DNA of 64,000 nucleotides from assembly GCA_027574665.1 (NCBI GenBank), contig CM050653.1, forward strand, positions 11,616,664 to 11,680,663, written 5' to 3'. Within the stretch, counting starts at the first letter, position 1. Every line of letters begins with the position of its first letter. The stretch is from Rhynochetos jubatus (taxonomy: Eukaryota; Chordata; Aves; Eurypygiformes; Rhynochetidae). Below are positions 11,101 through 24,689 of this stretch, one piece after another. The translations under genes and the position numbers were made by a program. The notes under the pieces are model-generated. The model ran no database searches, was not told where the DNA came from, and saw nothing but the letters and a program-made list of their open reading frames with translations.

Positions 11101-12540
11101 GTAATTTGACACAGCAGACTGTAATAAGAGACAGAGCAAACCACCTTTTCTGAAAGAAAAAGAAATTTAAACTATCCCAAACCTTTCCCTTTCCTGCTGG
11201 GCTATTTATTTCATAACCAGAGCAGAGCAAAGGGTTAGGTAGTCAGAGCACCAAGCTATTACACTTGTGATTTTGCTCATTTCTCTTGCTGTAACAGAAG
11301 GCTACTGGAAAACCTATGGTGATTTCTTTTTTTCCCTAATTAATTCCAAAATGAAACTGAATTCAAACTACAGAAGGAAGATGAAACGAGCTGTGGCAGA
11401 GGTAACCTTGCCCTTTACACATGCTGCGTCCTGGGATGCCTGGCAAGCAGAAGTCTGCCCAGACTTCGCTCAGCGGTGTGAACGCACGGCACAGGGCTGG
11501 AGACTGAAGCCCTTATTAGGTCCTTGAGGGAAGGCAAGGAGCCTCTCCCTGTGCCTCTCCATCCCCCCAGTGATGCCTGGAAGTCAGAGTGGAGACAGAG
11601 GTATCCATCATGACACAGCTCTGCCCTGGTTTCTCTTGGTAGCCTGAACAATTGCTATTTTCCCCTTGTATTTATAACACCTTTTTTTTTTTCTTTTCTT
11701 CTGTTGTAAACAGTGTTTTTAGCCTCATGAGCAAAGCCTTGTGTGAAGAGAAAGGAAAGATGATGCTTTCGGGGGTAATGGAGTTTGATAGCTAGACCAT
11801 CAAGTGTCGGCTATTAGTACATGTTACCATTTATATTAAAGAGGAAAACCAACCAAGTCAGTGTCACAGCCATCAGTGGCTGTGGGGAGCAGTGTTCCCA
11901 GGCAGGTGGGGACACCTATCCTGCTCCGTCCAGTGTCAGGGGCTGAGCTCAGAGGCTTGCTCAGAAGGCAAAGAGTCTTAGTTCCCTCCTCATGCTTCGT
12001 GTACTCCATTTCTTTTCAGAAACAGTGTCTGCAGATAAACACTGGTTGCCAAAAATGTGATAAATTCAAACAGACAGGCGTTCGTAATTACCAGAGAAAT
12101 CTGTATACAAAGGGGGAAAGTGAACTATGCTCTGTGAAAAAAACCCGAAACAACATATATGAAAACAAGACAAAGGAAGCTGTTGTTGAAATGAGAATTG
12201 CCAGCTCCCAAAACATTTGATATTCCCTTTTCCCTTAGGCTTTTGGAGTGTAACTTAATACCATTTTCTGTAAAAATAAAATCATTCTGTATTTCTTCCG
12301 TCATTCTGGGAGAAAGAAAAAGAAAAAAAAAAATCAGCCTCTCCGCCAACCTGTCCTGCGCCAGGCAGCACACATGAATCTAAAGCAAAGATAATTGCCT
12401 ATCTGAAAATACCTGAATTCAGAGGGGAAAAAGGTATTTCACAACTACTAAAGGCCTGGAGTTGTCCCATGCACAGCATCTAGGCACCAGCAATACAAGG
12501 GAATAACCCAAAGCCTCATCCCATCTCACGTCCCACTGCC
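8121..12540. other. Unique AT-rich sequence, no gene seen
   Basis: The stretch contains a (CA)7 microsatellite at 8470-8483. The part at 8840-9060 is AT-rich, low in simple repeats and full of short homeobox-like TAAT/ATTA motifs, so it could be a conserved non-coding element, but I cannot test conservation. Open frames of up to 119 codons (11861-12220, +) have no recognisable product. Confidence 0.4.
8470..8483 (+). repeat. (CA)7 microsatellite
   Basis: Uninterrupted CA dinucleotides, likely length-polymorphic. Confidence 0.9.
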
Positions 12541-12860
12541 TCAGAGTCAATGGCGCGGGCCCGGAGCAGCGGAGCGCAGGTCAGCCTGCAAGGCCTCGGG
12601 CAAGCTCCAGCCCTCCTGGAGGAGTTACCTTTGGACGAACAGCACCGAAAGATTCAACCGGAATACTTTTATTCCATTCCGTAACCCTCCCTCTTCCGAG
12701 GATTTTGCACCGTGCCTCCCCACGCTGCCCAGCGTCCCGCAGCAAACCTGGGTCCCAAACCCATCGGCAGCAGCACCCGTTCCCACACACCTGACTCTCC
12801 CATCGTCCCGGCAACACTCGCTGTGGCGCGTGCTTATCCTTCGCCATAATCTCTCCACCG
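12541..12860. promoter_or_regulatory. CpG-rich patch (possible small CpG island or promoter)
   Basis: By eye I count roughly two dozen CpG dinucleotides in about 320 bases, starting with GCGCGGGCCCGG, while the flanking kilobases are CpG-poor. That is close to the number expected from base composition, as in unmethylated islands. A minus-strand ATG with an open frame and a splice donor lies inside it. The patch could also be a GC-rich exon or a methylated remnant; no TATA box is visible. Confidence 0.35.
12629..12847 (-). CDS. Candidate first coding exon in the CpG-rich patch, unidentified protein
   Basis: On the minus strand an ATG (12845-12847) with a G at +4 opens a 73-codon frame that ends exactly at CCAAAG/GTAACT, a good 5' splice site. 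The protein begins MAKDKHAPQRVLPGRW, is arginine- and cysteine-rich with a CGNGCCCRW stretch, and ends ...FGAVRPK. The frame also stays open upstream to another ATG at 12947-12949. A second minus-strand frame is open over most of the same bases. That is expected in CpG-rich DNA, where stops are rare, and it weakens the case. The exit phase (0) would match the candidate exon at 5961-6077. No domain or homologue is recognised. Confidence 0.25.
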
Positions 12861-15800
12861 AAAACTGACTTAAGAAAAATTATTTTTTCACCTCTTGGAT
12901 CCTTGCGGTGTAAATCATTAACAAGAACTTGTTTATTTTCTGACCTCACCCAACTCTACTTTTTCTCTTTTAAACAATTCTTCCTTATTTTGAAATTACA
13001 CCTTGAAGCAGCTCTGAATCTAACAGCTGCCATTTAACACCTCTGTGGACAGCAGAAAGTAATTATATTGCCATCTCTCTCCATTGAAGTTTTCTATTTT
13101 ATTTCAGGTTCGTAGTTAGGGTTTGCAAGAGAATCCCACTCAGATACGCACAGGGTTTTACAGGCACTTTCCGTATGAATAACGTACCTAACATACCACT
13201 TCCAAATGATGCCAGCATGCCAAAAATGCACTGTCACTGGATCTTTGACACTATTTCGTAATGCATTCATGAAAGAAAATGGATCACAAAAAAATGTTAC
13301 TGCTATTACCTGTGAAAGTCATTACGGTGAGACCTAACAACTGCACTAAAGCAGCGTCACACGCTAACGGAAAACCTTTCAAATGCACTGGCTGCTAGGA
13401 ACAAGTCGGCCTGTGCCAGCACGTACCACATATTAACCGCAATGATTTCCTTTTCTTGACAGAAATCTCTCCGCAAAAATTTGCTCTACACTAATTCCTA
13501 AAACTGAATGTTAATGGTTCAGACAAGACGTAAACAAAACGAGTTTATCTGCTTAGAAAAAAAAAGATTCAAGGCCAATCCAATGGCTTTAAGATGTATT
13601 AGAAAAGAGCTAATTCTGCAAATGTGATTCCTTTCATTCTTCTGAGTTTCAGGGGAACGCTTTGCTGACATTTCCAACTTGCACACTTGTTGCTGAATTC
13701 ACTTCAAACACGACTAACCACAAAAATCACCCTGTTCAGAACCGGTGATCCTGAGATGCCCAACAGACAGGCTGGTTCGCATGCTCCCAATTGAAACATC
13801 TGCACGTCAATTCGTAAGGTCTACAAAATCTTGCAATACACATACTGAACAAGAACAGAAATTCTCCTTACACTGCCTACATCATATGTTGCTCAGGCTC
13901 TGTAACTTGCCCCCAGATTGGCAAGTTTCATGAATTGGTAAGAATTATGTTTAACTGTGAACCTTCACACTTGCAGACTGAACAAAACCAGTGCAGTTTT
14001 CTTGGAGCATAAATTGGTTAGTAGCACTAAATATGTTGGTTTGGTACATTCATACATGAGCAACAAAGGTTGATTTCACTTTTTCATATTGGAAGGGTTT
14101 GTTTATTAAGTTGCTTTGCTAAAATATTTTGGCACATATATCGAAGACATTTGAGGTGAAATGCATAATATTGATGCAAGAGCATTTTCTGTGAAACAAA
14201 GTAATCTGGCACATTTCTCTCCATCAGATGAAAAGACATTCAGCTACACTATCTCTACAGGATATATAACAGTCTCTGAATCATAAATAAATGTTTGAAA
14301 TCTTTTTTCTTTTTACTTGAAAAAAAATGCAACAAACCCAAGAAATCCCATTCACATTGCCAGCTTTATAATGTTGTTTGCATGTATTACCAATTCCTCT
14401 TCCTAGACCCACAGTCACATATGATAAATCTTTAGGAAGCACAGCAAAGAAGTAGTACAAGAAATCCAGAACTGCGGAATGCGAAGAAATTATCCTTTAA
14501 AGCAGGAAACTGAACTTCAAGGCTCATCTGGTTCCGAGTTTTCAGCTCCGCAGAGCTTTCCATCTTTCTTTTCTTTGATTTAAGCTTTAGAAGGTGGTGT
14601 GGGAGGTATTACCTATTTGATGGAGATTTTTTTTTCTCCAGACTGTAGCCAAAAAAAGATGACGAGAGGAAAAAGAGAAAAAAAGAAAATCTCATGTAAT
14701 TAGCCTCAGAAGATGTGATTTACAAAAGGAGAAACCTGCCAACCACAAACTAAACCACACTTTATTTATTTTGAAACAGAATTAAAATTAATAGCATCAT
14801 TAACTGCATCTGCTAAGAAGTTAGCCAGCTTCTGTACAGAATGAGTTTCTGCTTAGGAAGATGACTTCTTCCCGCATCTCATCCATGGAGTTCGTGTGAT
14901 GGAAACACAGGCCGACTGCGGCCTCCTGCTTCAGACAGCTGAAGGTGACAGAGGTCAAACACAGAAACGTACTGAAAGGGGTTCACCACAAGAGAAGGAT
15001 TATACAACCTCACATATGATTTATACACTCAATGAAGAGGGATAAAGGGCGATGAAGGCGTTCAACAAATGACTCACATGTACGCATGTGAGAAAAAGCT
15101 CACCACTTCAAAACCCAAAATAAACAATTTACTCCCGTTATATCATATTGCTGGGAGTGCCAAGCAAGTCCATAGGTATTAATTAGATCAGATAATTGTT
15201 GAGACTGGAATGAAGCACAGCAATAGTTAAAATATTTTGCAGAATGGATTCAAGACTAAGTCTGCTCTTGATCCTAAGCTTGCTCTTAGACACTCTGACC
15301 ATGTGTCTAAAAGCAAACAGAATAGGCTTTTTATTTAACTTATTCTTAAAAACTGATACTATAAACCCCTTGTAAAGCAAAAAGGAATATAAACCTACTC
15401 CCAAGTTGCTGGGCAGAGAGGGAAAGTAGAGCTTGTCTCCATCTGTTTCAACTACTCAGGAATCACAGAAACAGCCCTTAATGCTTTTTCGTTTTCAGTA
15501 TACAGCAACTTCAGTGTCGGAGAAACACGGACGCATCTTTGTCTATGCAACAGTAAATCTGCAACAGGCTTGTCCTGTACCTACTCTGTGTCTGTGCAAC
15601 AATACAGCAAAACCGAATAAAAATAAGAGCATCTTCGACAGAAATGGAAGAATTATTTTAACATTTGAAATTTCAGTTGAAAAAATACGGTCAGACAGAA
15701 GGACAAAGTGCATTTCTTCCCAGAGAACCAAACAAACTACTGAACATCTGCTTCAGAGGCAGCAGAACAGTAACTGTGTGTCCCAGACAATGAATGACCT

Positions 15801-16046
15801 ATGCAAACTTTTCCCCGATGTTACTCAGCTAGAGCTTATTCAATCTCCTCTTTCAATAAAGAAATCTCGTCAGAAATCAAGGGGTTAAGTCCCCCTTCTC
15901 ATCTTCCTTCTCTCCTCAGCTTCCCACACAAGACTGAACCTATTTCATAAATGAGAGCTGTCCTCCTACGTAACATTTATATTAATGGAATCACTCTTTG
16001 AGGATCACAGGCTCCATCTATCCTGGCACATTAAGCAGTGCCAGGG

Positions 16047-16070
16047 CACGTTCCCGCGAGAAGGAACGTG
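16047..16070. repeat. Perfect 8-bp hairpin with 8-nt loop
   Basis: CACGTTCC and GGAACGTG flank CGCGAGAA. The short perfect stem sits in a GC-rich patch and could be coincidental. Confidence 0.6.
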
Positions 16071-18357
16071 ATCATCCACACTCTCACAGCAGGCGATGGT
16101 CCCTGGCAGCGCCTGGCCCCGAAACAAGCAGCCGCCTCCCAAGCCAGGCTCTGACCCAGCTCTGGAGTGAGCCCTGACCACCCATCCGCTGGGATGTGAC
16201 CAACCTGTTCTGGTGTGTAACAGACTCAATGGTGCTGATCGGGGCTCCTCTGTGCCAGCTGGCCCCACTGCCAGAGCAGCCTCAGCGTTTGCGACCACCA
16301 GCATCACGCAGCGCGTGCCAGCCTTGGATCCCCAACTGTCTTACACTGAGGTGTTTTTAACAGTCTCATGCCTAATGCACAGCCATGAGAGAGCAGAAGC
16401 AGCTCCGATAGTATGTGGTCACCAAAAATCGGCTTCTCCCCTGACCACGGATGTGAACTGTCAGTGCTTTCTGCGGAGATGATTGGGCTGACACTGCGAG
16501 GTGAGTTCCTCTGGTCCAGGGAAAAATAGCTGTCATCTGCTCGGTAGCGTTAAAGACCCTATGAACTCTGGGAAATGTGTTCTATTTCTATTAGTATATG
16601 AGTCTGAGCAATATAAAAGTAAACCGATGGTAGGAACACAGTACCCAGGCTGTAAGTACATCTGCCTTTACAGCTGCACCGAGCAGGGGGGCCCTGGGTT
16701 TCAGCAGAGGCATCCAAAAATGCCTAATTATAACTCTTTGAAATGACAAATCAAGCTCCTTTCTGTGACTTTCTGCACCTCAAAACACTTTGCTGTACAC
16801 AGGAAAGGTCAGACATGCCTTTAAATGTTGTACCGGATTTGATTCTATGTTTCAATAAAACACCAACACCACAAGCAAACTGAGGGTGTCGGTCTCCCCA
16901 CCAGCCAGTGCTCCACGTCCTGGAGCTGGCAGGACTCAGACCTGTTCTGCTTCTAGGTCTCTCATTCACCTCCTGTGGGTAGAGATGTCTACAAAAGCTA
17001 ACTCTGGAAAAGCTTCCAGTAAGTCTGGTTTTAACACTAATTTCTGTCATCATTTTCCTGCAGTGAAGGAAAGAGGGGGAAGCCACATACACAGGGACCT
17101 CACATACAGCAGATGAAGGTGCACACCACATTCCGCCTGCTTGTCCTCGACTTTGGACCTGACGAGCTGAGCACCAGTGGTACTACAGGCAGTCAGGGAG
17201 AGGCCAGCATTGCAGCTGGCTAGCTCAAACACTGCTGATGGTGTAACTGTGCAGACTCAGGCCCCAGGACAAGCACTGGGGTATTCCGGGTTATGAGAGA
17301 CAAGATGCAAAAGCTGAAGGTGTTACTGCCAGGTCTCGCCATCGTTTCCCAATGCCTCTGTTTAGACCTTCTGCTGGGGGTGACCAAAACAGCGGGTGTG
17401 CCCCAGCCGAGGGTACCAGCGTCTCAAAACTGTCTCAGTGAACCTCACCAGAGCTCAGCGCCCAGCAGCCTTTCTCAGCTCTGCAGAGCATCCCACACCG
17501 CCTTCCCTCCTCCCGGGCTGCAGGGCTGATCTAGCTGGTTTCAAGGAGAGCTGAGTATCTCTTACCGAAACCCACCCTCTGTGCTAGAGCCAGTGACAAA
17601 AACGCCGCTCCCAAGACAGAGAGGGCAATTAATTACCACAATCTACTTTGCCGGTTTTAGGTGTCACACCAAACATGTTTTAACACCTTTTCTTCGACAC
17701 TGTGCAGTGTAAAAGGCAGCACTATATTATATACTTCTTGGATGAGAATGCTCAATCAATACAAGAACATTAAGTAAAAGCAAAGATAATTTGAAAAATA
17801 TGATCTAAAAATCAAACTCAGAGCAAAACAGAGTTTTCATCTTCCAGATGACCGGTGTAACACGAAGTGACTTAACTCATCTGACAAGATGGATTACAGC
17901 TGGCCCCTTATCTCTTGGCCTGCCTAGCAACATGAAAGGAAAAGAAAAACAATGCATTAATTGATGGTGGAGAACGTTTTTCTTCCTAATGGTTTCCAGC
18001 CAGAATTTTTGAGCTCGAGCCATTTCCCAAATAATGGCTAGCATTTGTGTACACATTACTTTCTTTCATGTGACAAGGAAATGTAATTTTTCTTTGAAAA
18101 CATACTCATTAAGGAAGCAAACCCCTTCCCCCCCTGCAGAAGCTTTTGCACCCCATTCATAAGTGTGACACAGTATAATCACTTTAAAAGTCTGGAGGAA
18201 CCACAGATCCTTTGAAAACTCCCACAGCAGAGACACAGCCTTGTGCCTGCTCTCCAACGGCCTCTATTAGATCAGGTCTACCCAGTATTTTAAAGTTATT
18301 TGCAATGCCATAACCATCGGAGATCTCAATCAGGTTGAAAGTTATTCTAGGAAACGC

Positions 18358-18380
18358 AAAAAAAAAAAAAAAAAAAAAAA
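18358..18380 (+). repeat. Poly(A) tract, A23
   Basis: This is the longest pure A run in the window. No retrotransposed body is recognised upstream. Confidence 0.9.
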
Positions 18381-21300
18381 TCAAAGAAGCTAATGATTAC
18401 CAAAAATAATTGAAAGAAACAGGCATCATTAATACAGTCATAATATTACATAGGTTGATTATATGCTCAGAAGTCACTTGCAAGTATTAATTTTCTCTCA
18501 CAGAAGCTTTTCAGCTCAGTTCCACAGAGCTCTTTCAAGAAAAGGAAATGCACAAAGGGACTTGCAAATGATGGTGTGGTACTTCCTAGCAGCCTCAGTG
18601 TTCAGGGGGACACAAGTTGCAGGGATGATGGCGGATGAAATTCAGTATGGGGAGGCAAGCAGCAATGCACACTGGCCAAGGAGTCTGAAATTCTCCTACT
18701 ACCAACACGCACCTCCTCAGAAGACAAACTCAACGGCAAAAGGGCTCAGGGAAAGTCTCTAGCCACTGCATGTTACGCCTATTAGAAACAGAAAACATAC
18801 CTTGCAAAAAGATAAAACCGAGACAGTGTGTCCTGTGAGTTTGTGCCACTGTCTGTGACACCTTGGGTTAAACAAATCTGTCTGCTTGGGCCTCATTTTT
18901 CTTGCCTTCCATCAACATACAGCTCAGAGCACAGAGACTCAGCACAGAGCACGATATCTGCCCAACACAGGGGCCTGAGCTGTTGCCAGAACAGAAACCA
19001 TTTAGCAGGACACCAGAAGAAATCACCATTTTTTTTCTGTTACAGTAAAAACTGCTCGGTCTCCCTGTTCATGCCGCACCCAGGAGGGGCTTAGTTAAAA
19101 CAAACGGCAACTGCAATAGAGTTCCCTGCCCAAGACTAAAGCTGGAGTTCAGTTTTACCAGGAAACAGATACATCACGAATGTGCAGGCATACACCACTC
19201 ATTTCAACCCACCCTGAAAAGATGCTCCATCAGGAATCACCCCCAGTAGTGCTGCCGTGAAAAGCACTGCCTACCAGGCACTGTCAGTGCCCGTCACTTA
19301 AAGCGAAGACAAGCCCGATGCTATACATCAAGTCCTCTTATTTTATTTATAACCCAGTACTGAGATGTGTCCTAGCCAAGCTGTATTTCCCTACTTGCTC
19401 TCGCATTTCCCTACTCTCACTGATGTATCAATGGAAAGCTGGTACTGAAGATTTCAGTGATGATTGATAATTATTACATAAGGCTGGAGGCAACCCATGA
19501 GAAGGGCAGTCAAGCAGCCACCAACTTTTCCATCATACATGTTCAGAAACTGGGGATCCAAAAAAATCCAGTCTTCTGCTGCGGTGGATCCCACAAGACA
19601 CTAAGTTGGGAGGGCCTCAGAGACAGCTGTATTTTCCAGGTGATGGCAAGGTATCTAAGAAACACACTTATTCCTGTCAGCAACTCTCTGAAATATTTAA
19701 AAGTTCATTTTCAAGAGTAATAAATATATTTCATAACCATCCCGAGGGAACGTTTCCTCTTCACTGAAGCTACTGTACTTGGCAAGGAAGCAGTGTGACA
19801 TTTTTTCCCCAAAGGCTTTGGAGTGATAAATGATAGCTAAAACAAAATCTTCTATTAGGCTTAAAGCCTCTGCAGAGCAGGCTTTAAGGAAGAAAGGTTT
19901 GGATTAAAAAGTCCCAAATTTTAAAATCCTGAAATGGAAATGTTTGAGTATTTGAAACAGAGCCATGGCTGACTCCCTGAGAATAAACTATTTTAAAGCA
20001 AACTCCCAGGCGAGTCTTTGGTACGAAAGAGCTGAGGGATCAGAGACGTCCTCTTACTGCCTTTCACACAATAAACCTCCCTCTGAAGATGCACCATCAA
20101 CCAAAGAAAGATAAATTTATTAAAATATTAAAAGATACTTCATTGATATTTTGTTGTATTCAGGTATTAGAAGAACCAAGTTCAAAAATCTTTCAGTCCA
20201 CTCTAGAAACATGCTTGTTCTTCAGGTGCACATAGAAAGAGTAACAGTGATGTCAGTGTGAGGGGTTTGCCATTTTGAGAAGTCAGAAATGACAAGTTAA
20301 CCCCCAAATCCTTAAGTTTAGGTCACAAAATTATGCGGGTTTATTTCCCATGTGGTTTTAAATCGTTAGCTATACACTTGGGTCATGTTTCAAAAGTTTT
20401 GATGTAAAAATCATTTTCTTTAGGTTTTAATGGAAACAGATGCGATGTGACAATTCAGCAGGCTGGCCAGGTGTAAAGAAAACGTTCCCATAATCCACAG
20501 CTAACTCTTCTTGACAGCTTGGTGTGGAATTTAACTATTTTCAAAAACCTGTGCTGACCCGTGACAACCTTACTGAAACGGCACTATTTACGTCTCCCAA
20601 GTTCCTGTGACAAAAGCCTGACCTACAGGTGCTCTGAGCCGCACTGCGGTCACCCAGACTGACCTTAGTTCTGGATCCGGAGCCTCACATTTTCTCAGAG
20701 AGCAAAGCCCTGGCTGGAAACTGAGGATGCCGGTCGGTCATTCCGAAGGGTGACAGCAGCTTACGACACCACCCTGTGCCAGCGAATTTGTCACATTCAG
20801 GTCTGAAGCTGAGGATCAGGACTACAGAGCAGTATGGGAAGCTCTCCAAGTGAAGTAACAGGATACAAATGGCTGATTACACTGGAAAAATGTACTTTTA
20901 AAAGCATTTTAGCAAAGGTTTGACTGACTTTATAGTCATTTTTAAGCCTACACAACAGATTTACAAGAGGGATAATCTTCAGCTTTAACTACTGTGGTCA
21001 CCACTATCCTGAGCTGCAAATGGCAAATCAAAGAATGGGCATAAGAAAGTTACTCTCAGAAAAGCCCCCCACATCAGCTAAACAGAGGATGACATCACAC
21101 ACAGAGTAACAAGCGCTAACACATTTTTCTGTTCGCACTAGAGCAGTATCAGAATAAGAAGTCAGTGCCCCTAATATCCATTTGGATTGCTTTCATGGGT
21201 ATCCCTTCCACTCCTAACAGAACTCAGCAATTATGGAAATAGCTGAAGTCAAATGTTTTCTGTTTTCTAACCTGTAAACATCTGCCACACAGAAAGCCAC

Positions 21301-21402
21301 TTTCACAGGTGACTGAATGACGCAGGGGAGCGGTTAATCAGATACAGAGCATTTCACCACTTGGTCACTGGTTCCAATTCAGACCCAAATTGATAGTGCA
21401 CG

Positions 21403-21429
21403 TTTTTTTTTTAAAAAAAAAAAAAAAAA
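21403..21429. repeat. Palindromic T10A17 tract
   Basis: Ten T residues are joined directly to seventeen A residues. The self-complementary tract can form a hairpin and may reflect a double or inverted tail insertion or slippage. Confidence 0.85.
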
Positions 21430-22391
21430 GGGAAAAACCCACCCAAAAAGCCCAAAGTTCCCAGCAGCTATTCAGTAGTATTTATTATACTCTCTGGTAA
21501 CAACCAACTATTTGTACAATCTCCCTGTACAGATTTCAGCATTAAAATAAAACCTCAGAGAAAATTACTAACATTTCAGTCCAGTCAAGATTATTCACAT
21601 GCCTCAAGTCTCCTGTCTTGAAGAATGAAGAGCAAAACACGTGTTACCTCCCAAATGCTTTTATACCAGAAGCTGCTGAGCTTCGGCAACATTCAGACCG
21701 TGGCTGTCGGCTGCATCCTTCAATCAGTCATAATCTATATTTTCACGTGACGTACATCACGAGTGTCTAACGCGCACAACCAACAACAGACTGCATTCAT
21801 CTACAGCCAGACTTACGTGTCGAGTCCTAGGGACTCCGTTCAGTGTGGGGAGTCCTCATAACCCTAACGCCAGACGGAAGGCTCTTACTGACCTGGCTCC
21901 CGGGAGGCTCCGCTCGGCTGACGGCTGACCCAGTCCCTGGCTCCCCTCCCCATGCCTGCCTTCACCAGTAAACTAGGGATGATGATTCCCAGTTCTTCCA
22001 TACAGAGCCCAGCTATGAACGTTCCTAAGTTCTAGGTCATCTACAAAGCACGGAACAGGAAACACTTTAGTCACCATCTGGTATTTCTGAGAGCGGTGAA
22101 GAGCACCTGAACACACCCAGGGAAGCAGCAATAGAGCCCATACATCTGTCAGTGCTACATTTATAGAAAGCAGGAAAACTCTTATTCCGGGGCAGACGGG
22201 GGTACCACGTACAGAAAACACCTGATTATTGGCACTGAATGACTGCGGTAACCGCATGGCATATGCAAGTCAAGCAACTTCAGAAACTGTGCCTGAGCAC
22301 TGGTGTCCCACAGAAGCACCATACCCCGTGTCTGGGGACACGACCCAAGGCAGCATTCGCATGCACAACCCCAGCAACGCTTGGCAGACGG

Positions 22392-22413
22392 GTTTGTTTG
22401 TTTGTTTGTTTTT
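22392..22413 (+). repeat. (GTTT)n microsatellite
   Basis: Five GTTT units end in TTTTT. It is a typical tetranucleotide slippage tract. Confidence 0.9.
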
Positions 22414-24437
22414 CTGGGAGCTCAAAATGACTAACGCAGCAGTCCCTGTTTGCAGCCAGTCTTACAGCAGGGCTTGGAAGCGTGAACTGCCCATTTAGGT
22501 CAATTTTTTTTTCAGCCAGGCTTTCAAGGTAACACTTACATGCTCTAAATATGAATTCCTTAGTATACCTTAAGCACAATTAGGTGTTCAAGCAAAGCTA
22601 CAGTCATGTATTTCAGCCAGGCAGCCATTAACAACTGGGAGCTGCAGCACTAGCAGTTGGGAGTTTATTTTAGGGAACAATGTTAAACCTTCCTCCTGAT
22701 CCATGAACAATCCCACTGAGGAGTGCACACACAACCAGATAGGAAATTAATATTAAATGAGAAATCACAATGAGACAAAAAAGGAGATGCGACATAAAGA
22801 AGCAAAAAATTTAACCAGAAGATAAACGTACTGAACGTGAGAGAGAAGAAAGCAAGAGGGAAGCAGAAAGATTATCTAGAATTCTTTAAACAGGACCGGA
22901 GGCATTTTGAATAGTTACATTTTAATGAAGATAGAAATAATTGGATTAAATTCTATGACCTGTGTGGTACAAGAGAGCAGACTAGAGGACGTAGGGTTGC
23001 TTTCCAGCTTTAAAAACCTATGAACAGAGAAGGAAAGAAGCTGGAGTGGCAGCGACAGAGCTATGCAAAATCTGTTATTTCAGGCAAAGAAAACATCACC
23101 AAAAATAGTAAGAAAACATGCCTGACATATGCATATACATGCTCTGTTCTCCACTACCCACATCAGTACTTATGTATTTAACATATAATTTGGCAGAGAA
23201 AGAAAAGGATACAGTGGTTCCCATGGAAATGGCTTCTCAGGTGCCAACAAGTTTATACCATGTGAACTAGGAAACCCCTCCGTCATGGTGGGTCTTCAGC
23301 CCTGCCCAGAGGACAAACAGCGAAGGCACAGCCCACCAGTTCCTTGGACTCAGAGGAGTATCTTCCTCAGCAGCCGCCACCGTGCGGAGCCAGGCACCAC
23401 CAAGGAAAAGGCTGGTCCAGGATGGAGTTGTTCCAGCTGCTCACAGCTGCTGGATACTCCCCTGGGATCCAGGGGCAGCTGGCACAGGTTGGGCAGCCAG
23501 CGTTTCTCAATAAACAAAGAAAAAATGTAAGAGGGAAGATAAAGCTCAAGATTTCTAACAAAATCACAGCCAGTTTCACCGTTACAACGGCCATCAGCTT
23601 GGTGGTGTTAGAGCAACCAGAGGTGCTCCAGCCACTCTTCTGGAGAGACTGGACACAGAACTGCTACACAAGTTGAACTGTCCCTGCAAATTTATTTCTG
23701 AAGTTAAAGAAATACTGCATGTAAGGCCACGCTTACAAAGCTATTTTGCTGCTGGCTTCAGTGACAACCACAGCAGATGTTTTTGTGTAAGAGGACCATG
23801 CGATTTGGATCGCGTGCTCCAGCCCCCGTCTGGGAGGCTCCTGTGGGGCTGAGACCGAGGAAGACCCAACACCATGCAGAACTGTACATCAAGGGCTGTG
23901 CCCAGATAAACGGCCATGTTACAACTACAGTGACCTAAAAACCTGACTGCTTCCACCAAGGAGCTCTGATACTCCCTTGGAGTAATTAATCTACCTCATT
24001 AAGAAATCCCTAACACCAAATCTTCCACCACAAGGCTCCTACTGCATTCCTACACGACCTACACAGCACGAGTCTCCAGCTGCAAGGTTGGCCAGAGCCT
24101 GTCCTAAATAAAGCAGCAGAAATCGCCCAAAATACATAATAAAATCATTACAGGATTTTATTAAAGCAAATCTTTAAGGTTATTGTTGTGCAGTTCAGTG
24201 TATAGCAATTAAAAGCAAGTGCCACAGAAGCCACTGCCTATGCTGTGCCTACACAAACCAATATATTCAAAAGCCTGCAACTCGTGAAAGTACAGTCACA
24301 GGAAAAAAGAAAACCGAACAGAACCAGGAATCAAACTCCCACATACTCGCATTTTTCAGTTAATCTTGCCAATAATAGCTCAATTGTTTCCTTATAGAGA
24401 ACTGCAGGAAGAGTTAATTATCACAGTAAAAATTAAT

Positions 24438-24464
24438 GGGGGGGGGGTGGGGGGGTGGGGGGGG
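24438..24464 (+). repeat. Interrupted poly(G), G10-T-G7-T-G8
   Basis: Twenty-five G residues in 27 bases are split by two single T residues. The sequence could form intramolecular G-quadruplexes on the + strand. It is flanked by AT-rich DNA and lies about 230 bases from a CR1 3' end. Confidence 0.9.
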
Positions 24465-24689
24465 AAGCAGGAACCAAGCCACTTTCATTTATTTCCCAGC
24501 CTTTAGCACGAATGTAGTTAGAAACTGGGATCTCAAATTAAGCCTTTGGTGTCACTGGAGATTTTAAAGCTATCACTCGTTTCTTCTTCCCAGGACACCC
24601 ACAATCACCACAACACACCAGCTCCCAAGGAAAGAAAGCAGTAGTGTTTGAATTGCTGATGCAACTTTTCTTACAGTAAGAGGGGGTCA

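Larger units (their letters stand above)
12861..24437. other. Long unique stretch with simple repeats only
   Basis: No transposon body or convincing gene is visible in about 11.6 kb. The stretch holds an A23 tract (18358-18380), a T10A17 tract (21403-21429), a (GTTT)n tract (22392-22413) and a short hairpin at 16047-16070. The longest frames (15433-15888 +, 151 codons; 16751-17131 -, 126 codons) have no domains. Sequence of this kind fits a large intron or an intergenic gap. Confidence 0.45.

Noticed and set aside
15433..15888. 151-codon + strand open frame
   Set aside because: No domain, promoter or splice context; composition like random translation.
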